64,000 bases of DNA, from the NCBI GenBank assembly GCA_964196155.1, contig CAXMRP010000069.1, positions 16,722 through 80,721 of the forward strand, in the 5' to 3' direction. Every line of letters begins with the position of its first letter. Position 1 is the stretch's first letter. Source of the DNA: CAXMRP01 sp964196155 (lineage in GTDB: Bacteria; Pseudomonadota; Alphaproteobacteria; Rhizobiales; Afifellaceae). Shown in pieces: positions 8,543-18,624 of this stretch. The notes beneath the pieces are model-generated. The model was not told where the DNA came from and did not search any database. It saw only the letters and a list, made by a program, of their open reading frames with translations. The translations under genes and the position numbers were made by a program.

Positions 8543-9751
8543 GTGAACTGGATATCCAACGTTGTACGGCCCAAAATTCGCGGCCTTCTGTCCAAGCGGG
8601 ACTCGCCAGACAATTTGTGGGTCAAATGCCCCGAATCCGGTGAAATGGTCTTTCATAAGGATCTGGAGGCGAACCAGTTCGTCTTTCCCGGATCAGGATA
8701 CCACCAGCGGATCGACGCCAATGCACGGTTGCGGCTGTTGTTTGACGACGCCAAATGGACACCGATCGACATGCCGGATGCGCCGGTCGATCCCTTAAAG
8801 TTTCGCGATGAACGACGCTACTCGGAACGTCTGAAGGCGGCAAAAGCCAAAACCGGTCTGGACGATGCCATAATCGCTGGCACCGGCGCGGTTCTTGGCA
8901 CCGATATCGTCGCCGCCGTTCAGGATTTCGATTTCATGGGCGGATCGCTGGGCATGGCGGCGGGCGAGGCCTTTGTTACGGCGGCAAGTCACGCTGTAGG
9001 TCAACAGCGGCCCTTTATCATGTTTGCCGCGTCAGGCGGCGCGCGCATGCAGGAGGGCATTCTGTCGCTCATGCAATTGCCACGCGCGACCGTTGCGGTG
9101 GAGCGGCTGAAAAAAGCCGGCCTGCCCTACATCGTTGTTCTGACCAATCCGACGACTGGTGGCGTGACCGCATCCTACGCCATGCTCGGCGATATCCATA
9201 TTGCCGAACCTGGGGCGCTGATCGGTTTTGCCGGACCGCGGGTGATTGAACAGACCATTCGCGAAAAACTGCCCGATGGCTTCCAGCGCGCCGAATATCT
9301 GCGCGAACACGGCATGGTCGACATGGTGGTACATCGCCACGAATTGCGATCGACCCTCGCCAGTCTTTGCCGCTTGCTCACCGGTCAGCCGGCCGTGCCA
9401 CTGGCCGACATCGAAGATACTGCGCTGCCGGCAGGTGCTGCAGACGGCGATGGTGCGCCGGGTGCGGGCGGAAATGGTCTTGATACGGATACTGATGCAC
9501 GCAGCGATGTCACCGGAAAAAACGGGTCCAGCGCTGTTGGCACAAGCGGGACGGGCAGGGAACCATCCGGCGCAGACAACAGGGCTACCAAGGTGCGTTC
9601 AAGCGAAGGCACTGAAAAGAGCGTTGGCCGCAAGCCGGCCAAGAACAAGGCGGCAGCAAAAGACCAATTGGACGATGGCGGCGATCAGACCTCGGCCGGT
9701 GATGATCGCAAGCCAGCAAGGCCCGCCGGCGACAAACAGAAAAAAGACTGA
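8543..9751 (+). CDS. accD: Acetyl-CoA carboxylase carboxyltransferase beta subunit, with long low-complexity tail
   Basis: Transfers carboxyl from carboxybiotin to acetyl-CoA together with AccA, making malonyl-CoA for fatty acids. The carboxyltransferase core is intact (GGSLGMAAGEAF, FAASGGARMQEG, NPTTGGVTASYA, GFAGPRVIEQ). The N-terminal zinc ribbon is degenerate: only Cys29 of the usual four cysteines remains (KCPESGEM ... FPGSGYH). I recall this loss from rhizobial AccD. The last 110 or so residues are a Gly/Asp/Ala/Lys-rich disordered tail, so the protein has 402 residues where about 300 is normal. GTG 8543 is taken as start (TTG 8540 is one codon earlier). accD-folC after trp genes is a standard alphaproteobacterial order. 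Confidence 0.95.
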   Translation: MNWISNVVRPKIRGLLSKRDSPDNLWVKCPESGEMVFHKDLEANQFVFPGSGYHQRIDANARLRLLFDDAKWTPIDMPDAPVDPLKFRDERRYSERLKAAKAKTGLDDAIIAGTGAVLGTDIVAAVQDFDFMGGSLGMAAGEAFVTAASHAVGQQRPFIMFAASGGARMQEGILSLMQLPRATVAVERLKKAGLPYIVVLTNPTTGGVTASYAMLGDIHIAEPGALIGFAGPRVIEQTIREKLPDGFQRAEYLREHGMVDMVVHRHELRSTLASLCRLLTGQPAVPLADIEDTALPAGAADGDGAPGAGGNGLDTDTDARSDVTGKNGSSAVGTSGTGREPSGADNRATKVRSSEGTEKSVGRKPAKNKAAAKDQLDDGGDQTSAGDDRKPARPAGDKQKKD

Positions 9752-9753
9752 TT

Positions 9754-11073
9754 GTGCCGTCGGTAACGGCCAGTCTGGAGACCCTTTCGGCGCTCCATCC
9801 CAAGCTCATCGACCTGTCACTGGACCGGATCGAGACGCTGCTGGAGCGGCGTGGCCGGCCACAGGACCGGTTGCCGCCGGTCATCCATATTGCCGGTACC
9901 AACGGCAAGGGTTCAACCCAAGCCCTGCTGCGGGCGATGCTGGAGGCGGCCGGGCACACGGTGCATGCCTACACATCACCCCATCTGGTGCGGTTTAACG
10001 AGCGCATCCGGCTTGGCCATCCGTCAGGCGGCCGGATTGTCGACGATGAGATGCTGGTCCGTGCGATCGAGCGGGTGCGGGCGATTAACAATGGCGACGA
10101 GATCACCTATTTTGAGATCACGACCGCAATCGCCCTTGATCTTTTTGCCACCAATGCGGCGGACTATTGTCTGATGGAAGTCGGCCTTGGCGGGCGTTTT
10201 GATGCGACCAATGTCATTGACCAGCCGCTGGCCAGCGTGATTACGCCGGTTTCCCATGATCACCCGGAATTTCTCGGATCCGATCTTGCCGGCATTGCGG
10301 CGGAAAAGGCCGGCATCCTGAAGCGCGGTTCGGTCGGCGTCATTGCCCCGCAAAACGAGCATGCCATGGCGATGATCGCGGTGGAGGCACAGGCAGCCGG
10401 TGCCAAGCTGTTTCGCCACGGCGAGGATTGGACAGTGTGGTCGGAACACGGCCGGCTGATCTATCAGGATGAAGCAGGGCTTCTGGATCTGCCGTTGCCC
10501 AGGCTTGTCGGCAATCATCAGGTGATCAATGCCGGCACCGCCATCGCAACCTTGCGAGCCAGCGGTGTCCACATGTCAGCGGAGGCGATGGAATCCGGTC
10601 TGACCAGTGCGCGATGGCCGGCGCGACTGCAAAATGTAAGCACAGGGTCGCTTGTCGGCAAATTACCCGAGGGCGCGGAAATCTGGCTCGATGGCGGTCA
10701 CAACCAGTCGGCCGGTGTGGCGCTTGCTGAAACCATGAGCGATCTGGAAGAGCGCAACCCTCGGCCGCTGGTGCTGATTACCGGCTTGATGACGACGAAG
10801 GATCCGGCCGGCTTTTTTGCGCCCTTTGCCGGACTGGCGCGCCATGCGCTGACGATCCCTGTCCCGGACACGGAAGCGGGCTATTCACCGGATGATCTGG
10901 CCATTGCGGCGATGAGTGTCGATCTGCCGGCACAGCCGATAGAAAGTTTTGAAGAAGCCTGCGCAGAATTGGTGCGGCACAGCGCCGGACAGCCGCCGCC
11001 GCGGGTTCTGATTTGCGGTTCGCTCTATCTGGCCGGCGCGGTCCTTGGTGCCAACGATATGACGCCGACATAA
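9754..11073 (+). CDS. folC: Bifunctional folylpolyglutamate synthase / dihydrofolate synthase
   Basis: Adds glutamate to dihydropteroate and then to folates, ATP-dependent, cytoplasmic. It has 439 residues. The Mur-ligase-type P-loop is HIAGTNGKGST (about residues 46-56), followed by YTSPHLVRFNERIR, the omega-loop region and EVGLGGRFDATNV. The C-terminal domain carries WLDGGHNQSAG. GTG at 9754 follows the accD stop by two bases, so the two are tightly linked. The downstream gap has two inverted repeats and then the convergent trxA. Confidence 0.96.
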   Translation: MPSVTASLETLSALHPKLIDLSLDRIETLLERRGRPQDRLPPVIHIAGTNGKGSTQALLRAMLEAAGHTVHAYTSPHLVRFNERIRLGHPSGGRIVDDEMLVRAIERVRAINNGDEITYFEITTAIALDLFATNAADYCLMEVGLGGRFDATNVIDQPLASVITPVSHDHPEFLGSDLAGIAAEKAGILKRGSVGVIAPQNEHAMAMIAVEAQAAGAKLFRHGEDWTVWSEHGRLIYQDEAGLLDLPLPRLVGNHQVINAGTAIATLRASGVHMSAEAMESGLTSARWPARLQNVSTGSLVGKLPEGAEIWLDGGHNQSAGVALAETMSDLEERNPRPLVLITGLMTTKDPAGFFAPFAGLARHALTIPVPDTEAGYSPDDLAIAAMSVDLPAQPIESFEEACAELVRHSAGQPPPRVLICGSLYLAGAVLGANDMTPT

Positions 11074-11081
11074 TTCTTTGG

Positions 11082-11147
11082 TTTGACGCTTACGCAAACG
11101 TCAAATACATAACTATATCGCACCGCGTCCGGCACATAACCGGACGC
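11082..11147. terminator. Two inverted repeats between convergent folC and trxA
   Basis: TTTGACG (11082-11088) pairs with CGTCAAA (11099-11105). GCGTCCGG (11125-11132) pairs with CCGGACGC (11140-11147) around a 7-base loop. They lie in the 109-base gap between two convergent genes, the right place for a bidirectional terminator. Neither is followed by a convincing T run, so this is a weak call. Confidence 0.4.
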
Positions 11148-11182
11148 AATGCAGTTTAAGTACTTGGTAAATTGGCGCTTTT

Positions 11183-11503
11183 TCAGGCGGCGTTTTCGAC
11201 CCACTTTTGCAGATCGCTCTTGGGCACGGCGCCGACCTTCATATCGGCCGGCTCGCCATCCTTGAACATGATCAAGGTCGGTATCGAACGGACGCCGTAT
11301 TTGATCGCGGTGTTCTGGTTTTCATCGACGTTCAGCTTGACGATCTTCACCTTGCCGTCCAACTCGTTGGACAGCTCCTCAAGGTGCGGGCCAATCATCT
11401 TGCAGGGGCCGCACCATTCTGCCCAGAAGTCCACCACAACAGGTTCGGATGCGCCAAGCACATCCGCTTCAAAACTGGCGTCAGTTACTGTCTGCGTTGC
11501 CAT
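11183..11503 (-). CDS. trxA: Thioredoxin
   Basis: Cytoplasmic dithiol oxidoreductase of 106 residues with the canonical active site WAEWCGPCKM and the cis-proline RSIPTLIMFKDG. There is no signal peptide. It is the last gene of the minus-strand block divL-tsaE/amgK-murU-addB-addA-trxA, 134 bases after addA. The gap upstream is long enough for its own promoter, though none was recognised with confidence. Confidence 0.97.
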   Translation of the reverse strand: MATQTVTDASFEADVLGASEPVVVDFWAEWCGPCKMIGPHLEELSNELDGKVKIVKLNVDENQNTAIKYGVRSIPTLIMFKDGEPADMKVGAVPKSDLQKWVENAA

Positions 11504-11637
11504 GGGAATCTCCTAGTCAGTTAATTTCGTGGATTTCATCGCGGTCAGATGCGACTCGCCGCGTGTTGGCAGGAAAGTAGGAACGGCACCGGTCCCGGTC
11601 AAGGACAAGACATGATGCCGCCTTGGCCGGTTTGCGA

Positions 11638-14600
11638 TCAGATAGGTGTATCCGGCTTGATGCCGATACGGGCCAGCGCATCATCCATCAGCCGATCCGG
11701 CACCGGCATGGCGCGGGGGATCGCCGTCCAGACCAGCCAAGTGTTGACTGTTCGACCGGGGAAAATCCGTGTGACAGCATGGCGATAGAGCGCCAACTGG
11801 CCAATTGCTGCGGCATCGGCACTGTGTGGATCGTCAGGCACATGGCGGCCGGTCTTGAAGTCGACTATGTCGATCCGGTCCTCGTGAACAACCAACCGGT
11901 CAATTCGGCCTCCCATTGCGCTGGCTTGTCCGGTTGTCATCAGGTCAGCGATCAATTCTTCGGCAACATCCACTTCCGCCCGGCTGTTGGTCCCGAAAAA
12001 CCAGCTCAGATCAGGATCATCCAAAACAGAGAGCGTTTCCGACACCAATTCGCCGATCTGGCCGGTATCGCCATCCAACATTCCCTCCAGATAAGTAGCG
12101 GCGGCCTGCTCGCGAGCGGATGGCTCGACAGCGGGCAGGCGCTGAAGCAGCGCGTGGATCAGCGTGCCGCGGCGGGAAGGCGACATAGCATTGGCGCGAT
12201 CGGGCTCGTCACCTTGTTGCAACGCTTCCGCCTGTTCGCCGGATACGGGCGTGTCCGGTTCCGCCAACGCGCGCGATGGCCGCAGCGGCGCCGGAACCGG
12301 TAGCGGTGACGGGGCGGGCGCCTTTGCCCAATCGGGTATCGCCACAAATTCCGAATTGGAGGCTGGCGACGTTTCCTTATCTGCATTCGCGGCCGCATCA
12401 GCGGGCGGCCCCGGTTTTGTCACAACACCGCTGTCGGGGCGCGCGGGCCACTGGAACGGTTCGGTGATTTCGCCGTCTTCGTCGCGCGCGGCGTTTTTGG
12501 AAACCAGCGCGCGCTCGACCAGCCGATACCAACATTCATCCGCGGTCCGGTCTGCCTTGATCCCGCACACATAAAGCCGATGGCGGGCGCGGGTCATGGC
12601 GACATAGAGAAGCCGGGCATATTCGGCCTCGGCCGCAATATCGGCAATCTCGTCCGCTTTTCTCTGTTGCCGCGTGGCATTACTGGTCTGCTGGCGCCAA
12701 ATCAGCGGCGGCGCGTCGATCTGGCCGAAATCCGTCGGTGTAGCCGCCAGCGCCAAAACACTATCGCGGTTGCTGGCGCTGGTGATGCCGCCGCCCGTGT
12801 CGACCAAAAAGACAGTATCGGCTTCCAGCCCCTTGGCGCCGTGCACGGTCATGACCCGGACACCGCTCGCTTCGCCCTCCTGCTCGCGCTTGATGTCGCC
12901 TGTGCCGGCGCGCATGTGGGCGGAAAACCCGCGTAGCGTTGGCGGATGGCGCTCTTCAAACGACTGCAACTCGCTCATGAACATGTCGAGCACGTCGTCC
13001 GCCTCGCCGCCAAAACGAGATTGATATTCCTTGTACCCGCCATCAACCGCCAGGAGACTGGCGAAGAATACAAAGGGCGTGAACTTATCCGCCCGCTCCC
13101 GCCAGCGGTTGAGTTTTGCAGCTGCTTGCCGGCCGATCTCGCTGTCCCAACCCTTCAGCGCACTCCACAGATTTTGGTTTTCGCGCTGTGGTGCAAATTC
13201 GAGAAGATCATCGTCACTCAATCCAAAGAGTGGACTTTTCAGACATGCGGCGAGTTGCAAATCATCTTCCGGCAAACCGATGAAATCGATAAGCGCCAAC
13301 AGATCCTGAACGATGATGTGTTCAGCCACTGCGATCCGGTCAGCGCCGACGGACGCAATGCCCCGGGCTTTCAGCGCGCTGTTGACGGCATGAAAAAGGG
13401 CGTCGCGCTTGCGGGTCAGGATAAGAATCTCGCCAGCACGCGCCGGGACGGGGGCGGGATGGGCTTCGGTGCCGGCAAGCAACGCGGCAATCTCATCGAC
13501 TATGCGGTTGGCCAACGTCACATCAACTTTTGACGGCGCATCATAGGGATCAGTCCAGCTTTCCGGCGCGTCGTCGTTGCGACGCGGAACCCGGTGCCAG
13601 ACAATCACATCGCCAGCCTTTTCCATGTGATAGGCGCTGTGCGCCTCATAGCCCAGACGCGTCACCCTGCTTTCAAGATCGCCGCGAAAAACGACATCGA
13701 CCGCTTCAAGAATCTGATGGGCCGAGCGGAATGACAAAGCCAATGGCGCCTCAACAAATTGCGCATTGCCGGCTTCGACATCGATCTGAAACGCGTCGCG
13801 CATTTCAGCAAGCCTGGCTGGTACGGCGCCCTGAAAACTGAAGATAGACTGCTTGTCATCACCAACCGCGAAGATCGTCCGCTCGCCGCTTTGCGCGCTC
13901 TCGCCGGTGAAAAAATCGCCAGCCAACGCCCGGATGATGTCCCACTGGGCCGGATTGGTGTCCTGGGCTTCATCCACCAGAATATGCGATATGCCGGCGT
14001 CGAGCTTGTAGAGCACCCAGTCGCGCATGGCGGAACGGGATAGGAGATTGCGGGTGCGAAACACCAGATCGTCAAAATCCAGCGCCCCGGCGGTTTTCTT
14101 TATGCTGTCATAGGTGTCGAGCACGCCTTGTGAGATCGTCAGCAACGCCGATGTCGCGGCCACGGTGCGGACGGATTTGAGATCGTCAGCGAGCGCCAGA
14201 ACCACCTGTGTATCGGCGGCGAAACGCTCTTCGAAATCGGCGATCTGACTGGTGGCCGCCTTGGTGATGAAACCTCGTGTCGAGCGTGGCGCATGTTTTT
14301 GGGTGAGGTAGAAATTCATGGCAAAAGCGCCGCGCGCTGCTATGTCAGGCGCTTGCTGATAGTCTTGGATCATATTCGCCGCTTTGTCGTTCGCTTTGCC
14401 GGAATGCTCTGCCAGCAATTGCAGAAGATGCGTGCCCTCTGCATCCAAGAGAGCTAACCGAGTGTTTGCAAAAAACCGCGCGGCCACTGTTTCTTCCGTA
14501 TCGCCCGGCCGCAGGCCAAAGGCGCTGTTGAGGTCATCGATCAGATCGGAAAGTGACGCCGGTGCGCCGGGCTGCCCGACCCGGTGTTTCCACTCCGCCA

Positions 14601-15231
14601 GAACTTCGCGTTTTTTCAGCATGTCCTGAAGCACACCGAACAGCGTGTCGTCGGCGACGTGCCCGGCCATGTAGTGCAGCGCGTCCGACAGCGCTTCATC
14701 GGTTTCGGCCTGTCGCAGCACTATATCGCGAGCGGCAATCATCATCGCCTGCTGGGCGGTTCCTTCCAAAATCTCGAAATGTCCGGGGACATTGGCCTCA
14801 ATCGGAAACTGGTGAAGCAGGCGCTCGCAAAAGGCGTGGATGGTTTGGACCCGGAGGCCGCCGGGGGTTTCGAGCGCCCGTGCAAATAGGGTGCGGGCGA
14901 TCCGGCGCTGGCTCGCGCTCGGTAGGTTGCCCTGAAGCTTGAGAAGATGCTCGTCCAGCGCCGCATCATCGGCCCAGGCCCATCCGCCAAGTGCATCGAA
15001 TATCCGACTGGCCATTTCGGCGGCCGCGGCCTTGGTATAGGTGAGACACAGGATCGTGGCGGGATCGGCACCAGCCAGTAAAAGGCGCAGAACGCGCTGG
15101 GTCAGGACATGGGTTTTGCCCGAGCCGGCATTGGCGACAACCCAGGCCGAATTGGCCGGATCAGAGGCCTGCCACTGGCGATGAAACGTATCGCTCGCCG
15201 CGTCTGGAACCGCATTTTCGCCCGACGTCAT
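11638..15231 (-). CDS. addA: Double-strand break repair helicase-nuclease AddA
   Basis: Helicase/nuclease subunit of AddAB, which resects broken DNA ends and loads RecA; the alphaproteobacterial stand-in for RecBCD. It has 1197 residues. An N-terminal UvrD-type Walker A (VVANAGSGKTHVLTQR), a DEAQDTNPAQW motif II and helicase motifs such as VMTVHGAKGLEAD are present. The C-terminal PD-(D/E)XK nuclease has RIDRLVVHEDRIDIVDFKTG. Start: ATG 15231 (MTSGENAVP) overlaps the addB stop as ATGA; an in-frame start 7 codons upstream would lie inside addB. Coupled translation with addB is likely. Confidence 0.96.
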   Translation of the reverse strand: MTSGENAVPDAASDTFHRQWQASDPANSAWVVANAGSGKTHVLTQRVLRLLLAGADPATILCLTYTKAAAAEMASRIFDALGGWAWADDAALDEHLLKLQGNLPSASQRRIARTLFARALETPGGLRVQTIHAFCERLLHQFPIEANVPGHFEILEGTAQQAMMIAARDIVLRQAETDEALSDALHYMAGHVADDTLFGVLQDMLKKREVLAEWKHRVGQPGAPASLSDLIDDLNSAFGLRPGDTEETVAARFFANTRLALLDAEGTHLLQLLAEHSGKANDKAANMIQDYQQAPDIAARGAFAMNFYLTQKHAPRSTRGFITKAATSQIADFEERFAADTQVVLALADDLKSVRTVAATSALLTISQGVLDTYDSIKKTAGALDFDDLVFRTRNLLSRSAMRDWVLYKLDAGISHILVDEAQDTNPAQWDIIRALAGDFFTGESAQSGERTIFAVGDDKQSIFSFQGAVPARLAEMRDAFQIDVEAGNAQFVEAPLALSFRSAHQILEAVDVVFRGDLESRVTRLGYEAHSAYHMEKAGDVIVWHRVPRRNDDAPESWTDPYDAPSKVDVTLANRIVDEIAALLAGTEAHPAPVPARAGEILILTRKRDALFHAVNSALKARGIASVGADRIAVAEHIIVQDLLALIDFIGLPEDDLQLAACLKSPLFGLSDDDLLEFAPQRENQNLWSALKGWDSEIGRQAAAKLNRWRERADKFTPFVFFASLLAVDGGYKEYQSRFGGEADDVLDMFMSELQSFEERHPPTLRGFSAHMRAGTGDIKREQEGEASGVRVMTVHGAKGLEADTVFLVDTGGGITSASNRDSVLALAATPTDFGQIDAPPLIWRQQTSNATRQQRKADEIADIAAEAEYARLLYVAMTRARHRLYVCGIKADRTADECWYRLVERALVSKNAARDEDGEITEPFQWPARPDSGVVTKPGPPADAAANADKETSPASNSEFVAIPDWAKAPAPSPLPVPAPLRPSRALAEPDTPVSGEQAEALQQGDEPDRANAMSPSRRGTLIHALLQRLPAVEPSAREQAAATYLEGMLDGDTGQIGELVSETLSVLDDPDLSWFFGTNSRAEVDVAEELIADLMTTGQASAMGGRIDRLVVHEDRIDIVDFKTGRHVPDDPHSADAAAIGQLALYRHAVTRIFPGRTVNTWLVWTAIPRAMPVPDRLMDDALARIGIKPDTPI

Positions 15232-18200
15232 TCGCCATCCTCCACGGACCATTCGGCAATCCGCGCCAGGTGATCATAATCGCCGGCAAATCCACGCAGG
15301 GGCGCAGGTATGCGCTGAGCGATATAGGGATGACGAGGATCGTCGAAGACGGCGATCAGACCGGTTAGACGGGCAAGGGCCGCGTCGATCGTCTCTTGCA
15401 GAGAGACTTCCTTGATCTCCTTTTTGTCATTCGCTTTTCGGGTGCCACATGTTTTGATCGTTCGGTCGGCGGCGCGGCCACCGAGGCGGTAATATTCAAG
15501 CCGGGCGGCCTGCGCCGCTTCAATCCCGTCAAAACCGCCAGCCGCCGCAATGACGGCCTCTATCGGGAGCTGCGGCGCCACCAAAGAAAGAACCTGTTTG
15601 TTGGTTGGCGGTGCGCCAGTCTTGTAGTCGATTATACCAAGCCGGCCATCGTTGAGCCGGTCAATCCGGTCGGCGCGAACTGTCAGCAGGAATCCGGATG
15701 GCAATTCCAGTCTACCGGACCGCTCAGGCAGGCGATCGACAATATCGTCACGCTTTTGTTCGGTTTCGAGGAACCAACGGGCGATGGCTTCAAACCTTGG
15801 CCACCACAAGGTCTGCACTATCGGCTCATCGGCAAACTGGCGGAAATAGTCACGGCCGATTTCCATCAACCGCGCATTGGCGTCCCCATCGAACGGTCCC
15901 GCCGGCCGCTCAGCGACAAAAGCGTGGAGGATATCATGCAGCAGCGTACCGCGATCACGCATGTCGGGTCCGACGGCAACGGGCTCCATCGGACGCAGTT
16001 TCAAAACATGGCGGGCAAAGATCGTATAGGGATCGCGTATCAGGGTCTCGATTTCGGTGACGGACAGGCGGCGCGGCCGCAACGCCACACCCGGCGCCGG
16101 TTGCGGACGCTTTGCCGATTGCGCCGGAGCCGGAGAACAGTCCAGCGACCGGGCAATGCCAAGATAGTACGCGCCACGGGCGCTCATGGCCTTCTCGGCG
16201 TTCTCGCCAGCGGCAGCGACAAAGCGCTGCAGCCAGCGCGAGGCAACCTGCGGCGTCGATCCGCGGCGGCCAGCACGGGTTAGCCAAATCTCGCCATGAC
16301 CCATCCCTTGGGTAAAATCGTGGGCGGCCAGACCAATGCGGCGTTCCGGCGGATGGAGCGCCAGCGCTGTCCGCATACCGCGCGACAGAAACGGATCGAG
16401 ACGGGTCTGTGCCGGCCATATAGTCTCGTTCAGGCCGGCCAAAATGGCGACATCGACATGCTGTAGCCGCGCCTCCAATGTGCCCCAGATGTGAATGCGG
16501 GTATCGCGGATATGGGTTGCCCGCACCACCCGGTTGGCGAGCATTGCGGTGAGGAAATCGGGATATTGTACCGGCAGGATATCGGGCGCTTCGCCGGCAT
16601 CATCGAGGAGTTCGGCCATCGCGGCATCCATTGCGCGCCGCGAATCATCAAGCGGAGAATTATCCGGTTGGCCGACATCCAAACAGGCGATGGTTTCACT
16701 GTGGGCGGCGAGCAGCGTGCGGAAACTGACCGGTACCGATCCATCGCCGGCGCACTCTTCCATCGGCACCAATGCCCGATCGAGACTTTCTGCAAGAGTG
16801 CTGGCCAACTGCCAGTCTTTTTCGCCCAACCCGCGCAATGCCTGTGGCGTATGAGCGCGAGGCGTGGCGCGGTCGTTTTCCCGCTCTGCGGCCCTCGGAC
16901 CAAAGGCGTTGCTTTGTGCGGCAAGCCGGTCCTGCAAGGCTGTGCGTCCGGCCGGCAGCGCCCGGCCGCGAAAGGCTATCCGTTCCAGCGCTCCTGCCGC
17001 GCGGCAGCTTTCGCCGGGATCAAGACCGGGCAGGGCAATGGCCGATTGGCACAGGGCCAGCATGTCATGAGGATCGCGAATCCTATAGCCTATTCGGGCG
17101 GTAAGAATGGCCTGAACCGCGGGCGATGACGACAGAAGTGGCGTGCCGGCTGAATCATCGACGCTGATATCCCATCGCTGAAGCTCCACCGATACCCGGC
17201 ATGCCAGTGCCCGATCCGGAGTAATCAACGCGGCGATCTTGTCGGGATTTTCCACCGTATGTCGCAAGATCAGGGCGATGGCGCTGGCTTCCTCTCGCTC
17301 CGTTGCCGCCTCGATGAGGCCGATATTCGCCACACTTTTGTCAGCATGTTCTGCCGCGCCCACCGGCTTCTCATCGGCTACCGCACCGCCGTCCGCCGGC
17401 GCCGGCTCTTCACCTGTCGAAACGGTTTTAGGTGGCGAAAGCGCGCCCGACAGAAGGTTGGCGCGGGCGGCCATCAGCGGCGTCGCCTGGGCCAATTCGA
17501 CGACGTTCGCGCGTGAAACCTGCAAGGTTCGAAGCAATTGCTTCAGGCCGTACTGGGGATGGCCAGCGGCGGCGTCATTACCGCGCATCCGCCGGTCTTT
17601 CGCCCCAGACTTTCGTGCGGTTGCACCTGCCCCGTGTTCGCTGCCACTGTCGATCGCCTCCCATGCGGCCTCATGCATCTGCTGGTCGAGACCGGGAAGG
17701 ACCAGAGCGCCGTTTTCCAAATTGGCAATGGCGGCAAGAAGCTCGGCGGTAGCCGGACTGGTGCCGGTCGATCCCGCCGCGATAACAGGCTTCGGCGCGC
17801 CGTTTTGGGTAAACCGCGCCGCCTGTCTTCGGATCAGCGCATCGCGTCGCTCGCCTGGATCCAGAACGCCAAACTGGCTTTTGATGGCCGGCCAGGCACT
17901 GCGAATGATTTTCAGGAAATCACCGGTGAGGTTCCAGTGTTCGGCGTGGTCGCTGGCGATCGCCGCATCGAGGTCTGACCAGGCTCCCCCTTCCGCTGTT
18001 GCCTGATCCAGAAGGACTGCCAGATCGGCTGCAAGGCGGGCAGCGTCAGCTGGCGAAGCGGGGAATGCCGACGGTTCCGTGTCCAGTTCTTCACCGGCAA
18101 GACTGGCGGCTGCGGTTGCTCGGGACCATTGGGTGACCAGCCGGGCCAGAAGAAACTGCCGGCGAACCGGACTGATGGCCGGCAGCAGTGCCGGCTCCCG

Positions 18201-18500
18201 CGTCTCGGCTGGCCCTTCACCGGGATCAAAAATCGTGTCGGTCTCATCCAGATCGCCAAGTGGGAAGATGCGCGGAAAGATGGCAGCGCCATCGGTGCTA
18301 TCGACAATTACTTGCCGGACGGCGCGGGCGGCGCGACGGGTTGGCAGATAGATTGTCAGATCGGTCCAGGCAAACGGATCGCCTTCATCTGGAATTCCGG
18401 CAATCAACTGCCCCTGTCCGATGGCGCAGACCAACGCAGGAAGAAACGGCACCCCAGCTGGAATGGTGAAAATGTTGGGGCTGGCACCACGCTGCGTCAT
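15228..18500 (-). CDS. addB: Double-strand break repair protein AddB
   Basis: Second subunit of AddAB, 1090 residues, with an alphaproteobacterial-type N-terminus (NIFTIPAGVPFLPALVCAIG). There is no clear Walker A, so its helicase-like half is probably inactive. The C-terminal nuclease domain is recognisable at LTVRADRIDRLNDGR ... LGIIDYKTGAPP, with the QLPIEAVIA region after it. Residues about 310-380 hold a variable Ala/Gly-rich insertion. It overlaps addA by 4 bases and follows murU after 124 bases. Confidence 0.93.
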   Translation of the reverse strand: MTQRGASPNIFTIPAGVPFLPALVCAIGQGQLIAGIPDEGDPFAWTDLTIYLPTRRAARAVRQVIVDSTDGAAIFPRIFPLGDLDETDTIFDPGEGPAETREPALLPAISPVRRQFLLARLVTQWSRATAAASLAGEELDTEPSAFPASPADAARLAADLAVLLDQATAEGGAWSDLDAAIASDHAEHWNLTGDFLKIIRSAWPAIKSQFGVLDPGERRDALIRRQAARFTQNGAPKPVIAAGSTGTSPATAELLAAIANLENGALVLPGLDQQMHEAAWEAIDSGSEHGAGATARKSGAKDRRMRGNDAAAGHPQYGLKQLLRTLQVSRANVVELAQATPLMAARANLLSGALSPPKTVSTGEEPAPADGGAVADEKPVGAAEHADKSVANIGLIEAATEREEASAIALILRHTVENPDKIAALITPDRALACRVSVELQRWDISVDDSAGTPLLSSSPAVQAILTARIGYRIRDPHDMLALCQSAIALPGLDPGESCRAAGALERIAFRGRALPAGRTALQDRLAAQSNAFGPRAAERENDRATPRAHTPQALRGLGEKDWQLASTLAESLDRALVPMEECAGDGSVPVSFRTLLAAHSETIACLDVGQPDNSPLDDSRRAMDAAMAELLDDAGEAPDILPVQYPDFLTAMLANRVVRATHIRDTRIHIWGTLEARLQHVDVAILAGLNETIWPAQTRLDPFLSRGMRTALALHPPERRIGLAAHDFTQGMGHGEIWLTRAGRRGSTPQVASRWLQRFVAAAGENAEKAMSARGAYYLGIARSLDCSPAPAQSAKRPQPAPGVALRPRRLSVTEIETLIRDPYTIFARHVLKLRPMEPVAVGPDMRDRGTLLHDILHAFVAERPAGPFDGDANARLMEIGRDYFRQFADEPIVQTLWWPRFEAIARWFLETEQKRDDIVDRLPERSGRLELPSGFLLTVRADRIDRLNDGRLGIIDYKTGAPPTNKQVLSLVAPQLPIEAVIAAAGGFDGIEAAQAARLEYYRLGGRAADRTIKTCGTRKANDKKEIKEVSLQETIDAALARLTGLIAVFDDPRHPYIAQRIPAPLRGFAGDYDHLARIAEWSVEDGE

Positions 18501-18624
18501 GTCGGGAGCTTACCCCAAAACCGGCGGCACGAGACCCTGCAAAAACTGATCGATCGCCTAGGCAAGCCAGCCAAGCGTGCCAGGAACCAGGTTCCGCCAG
18601 ATGCGGACAACTGGAAGACGGGGG

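Noticed and set aside
15232..15252. Upstream start for addA
   Set aside because: It lies inside addB; the ATGA overlap at 15228-15231 is the usual arrangement.
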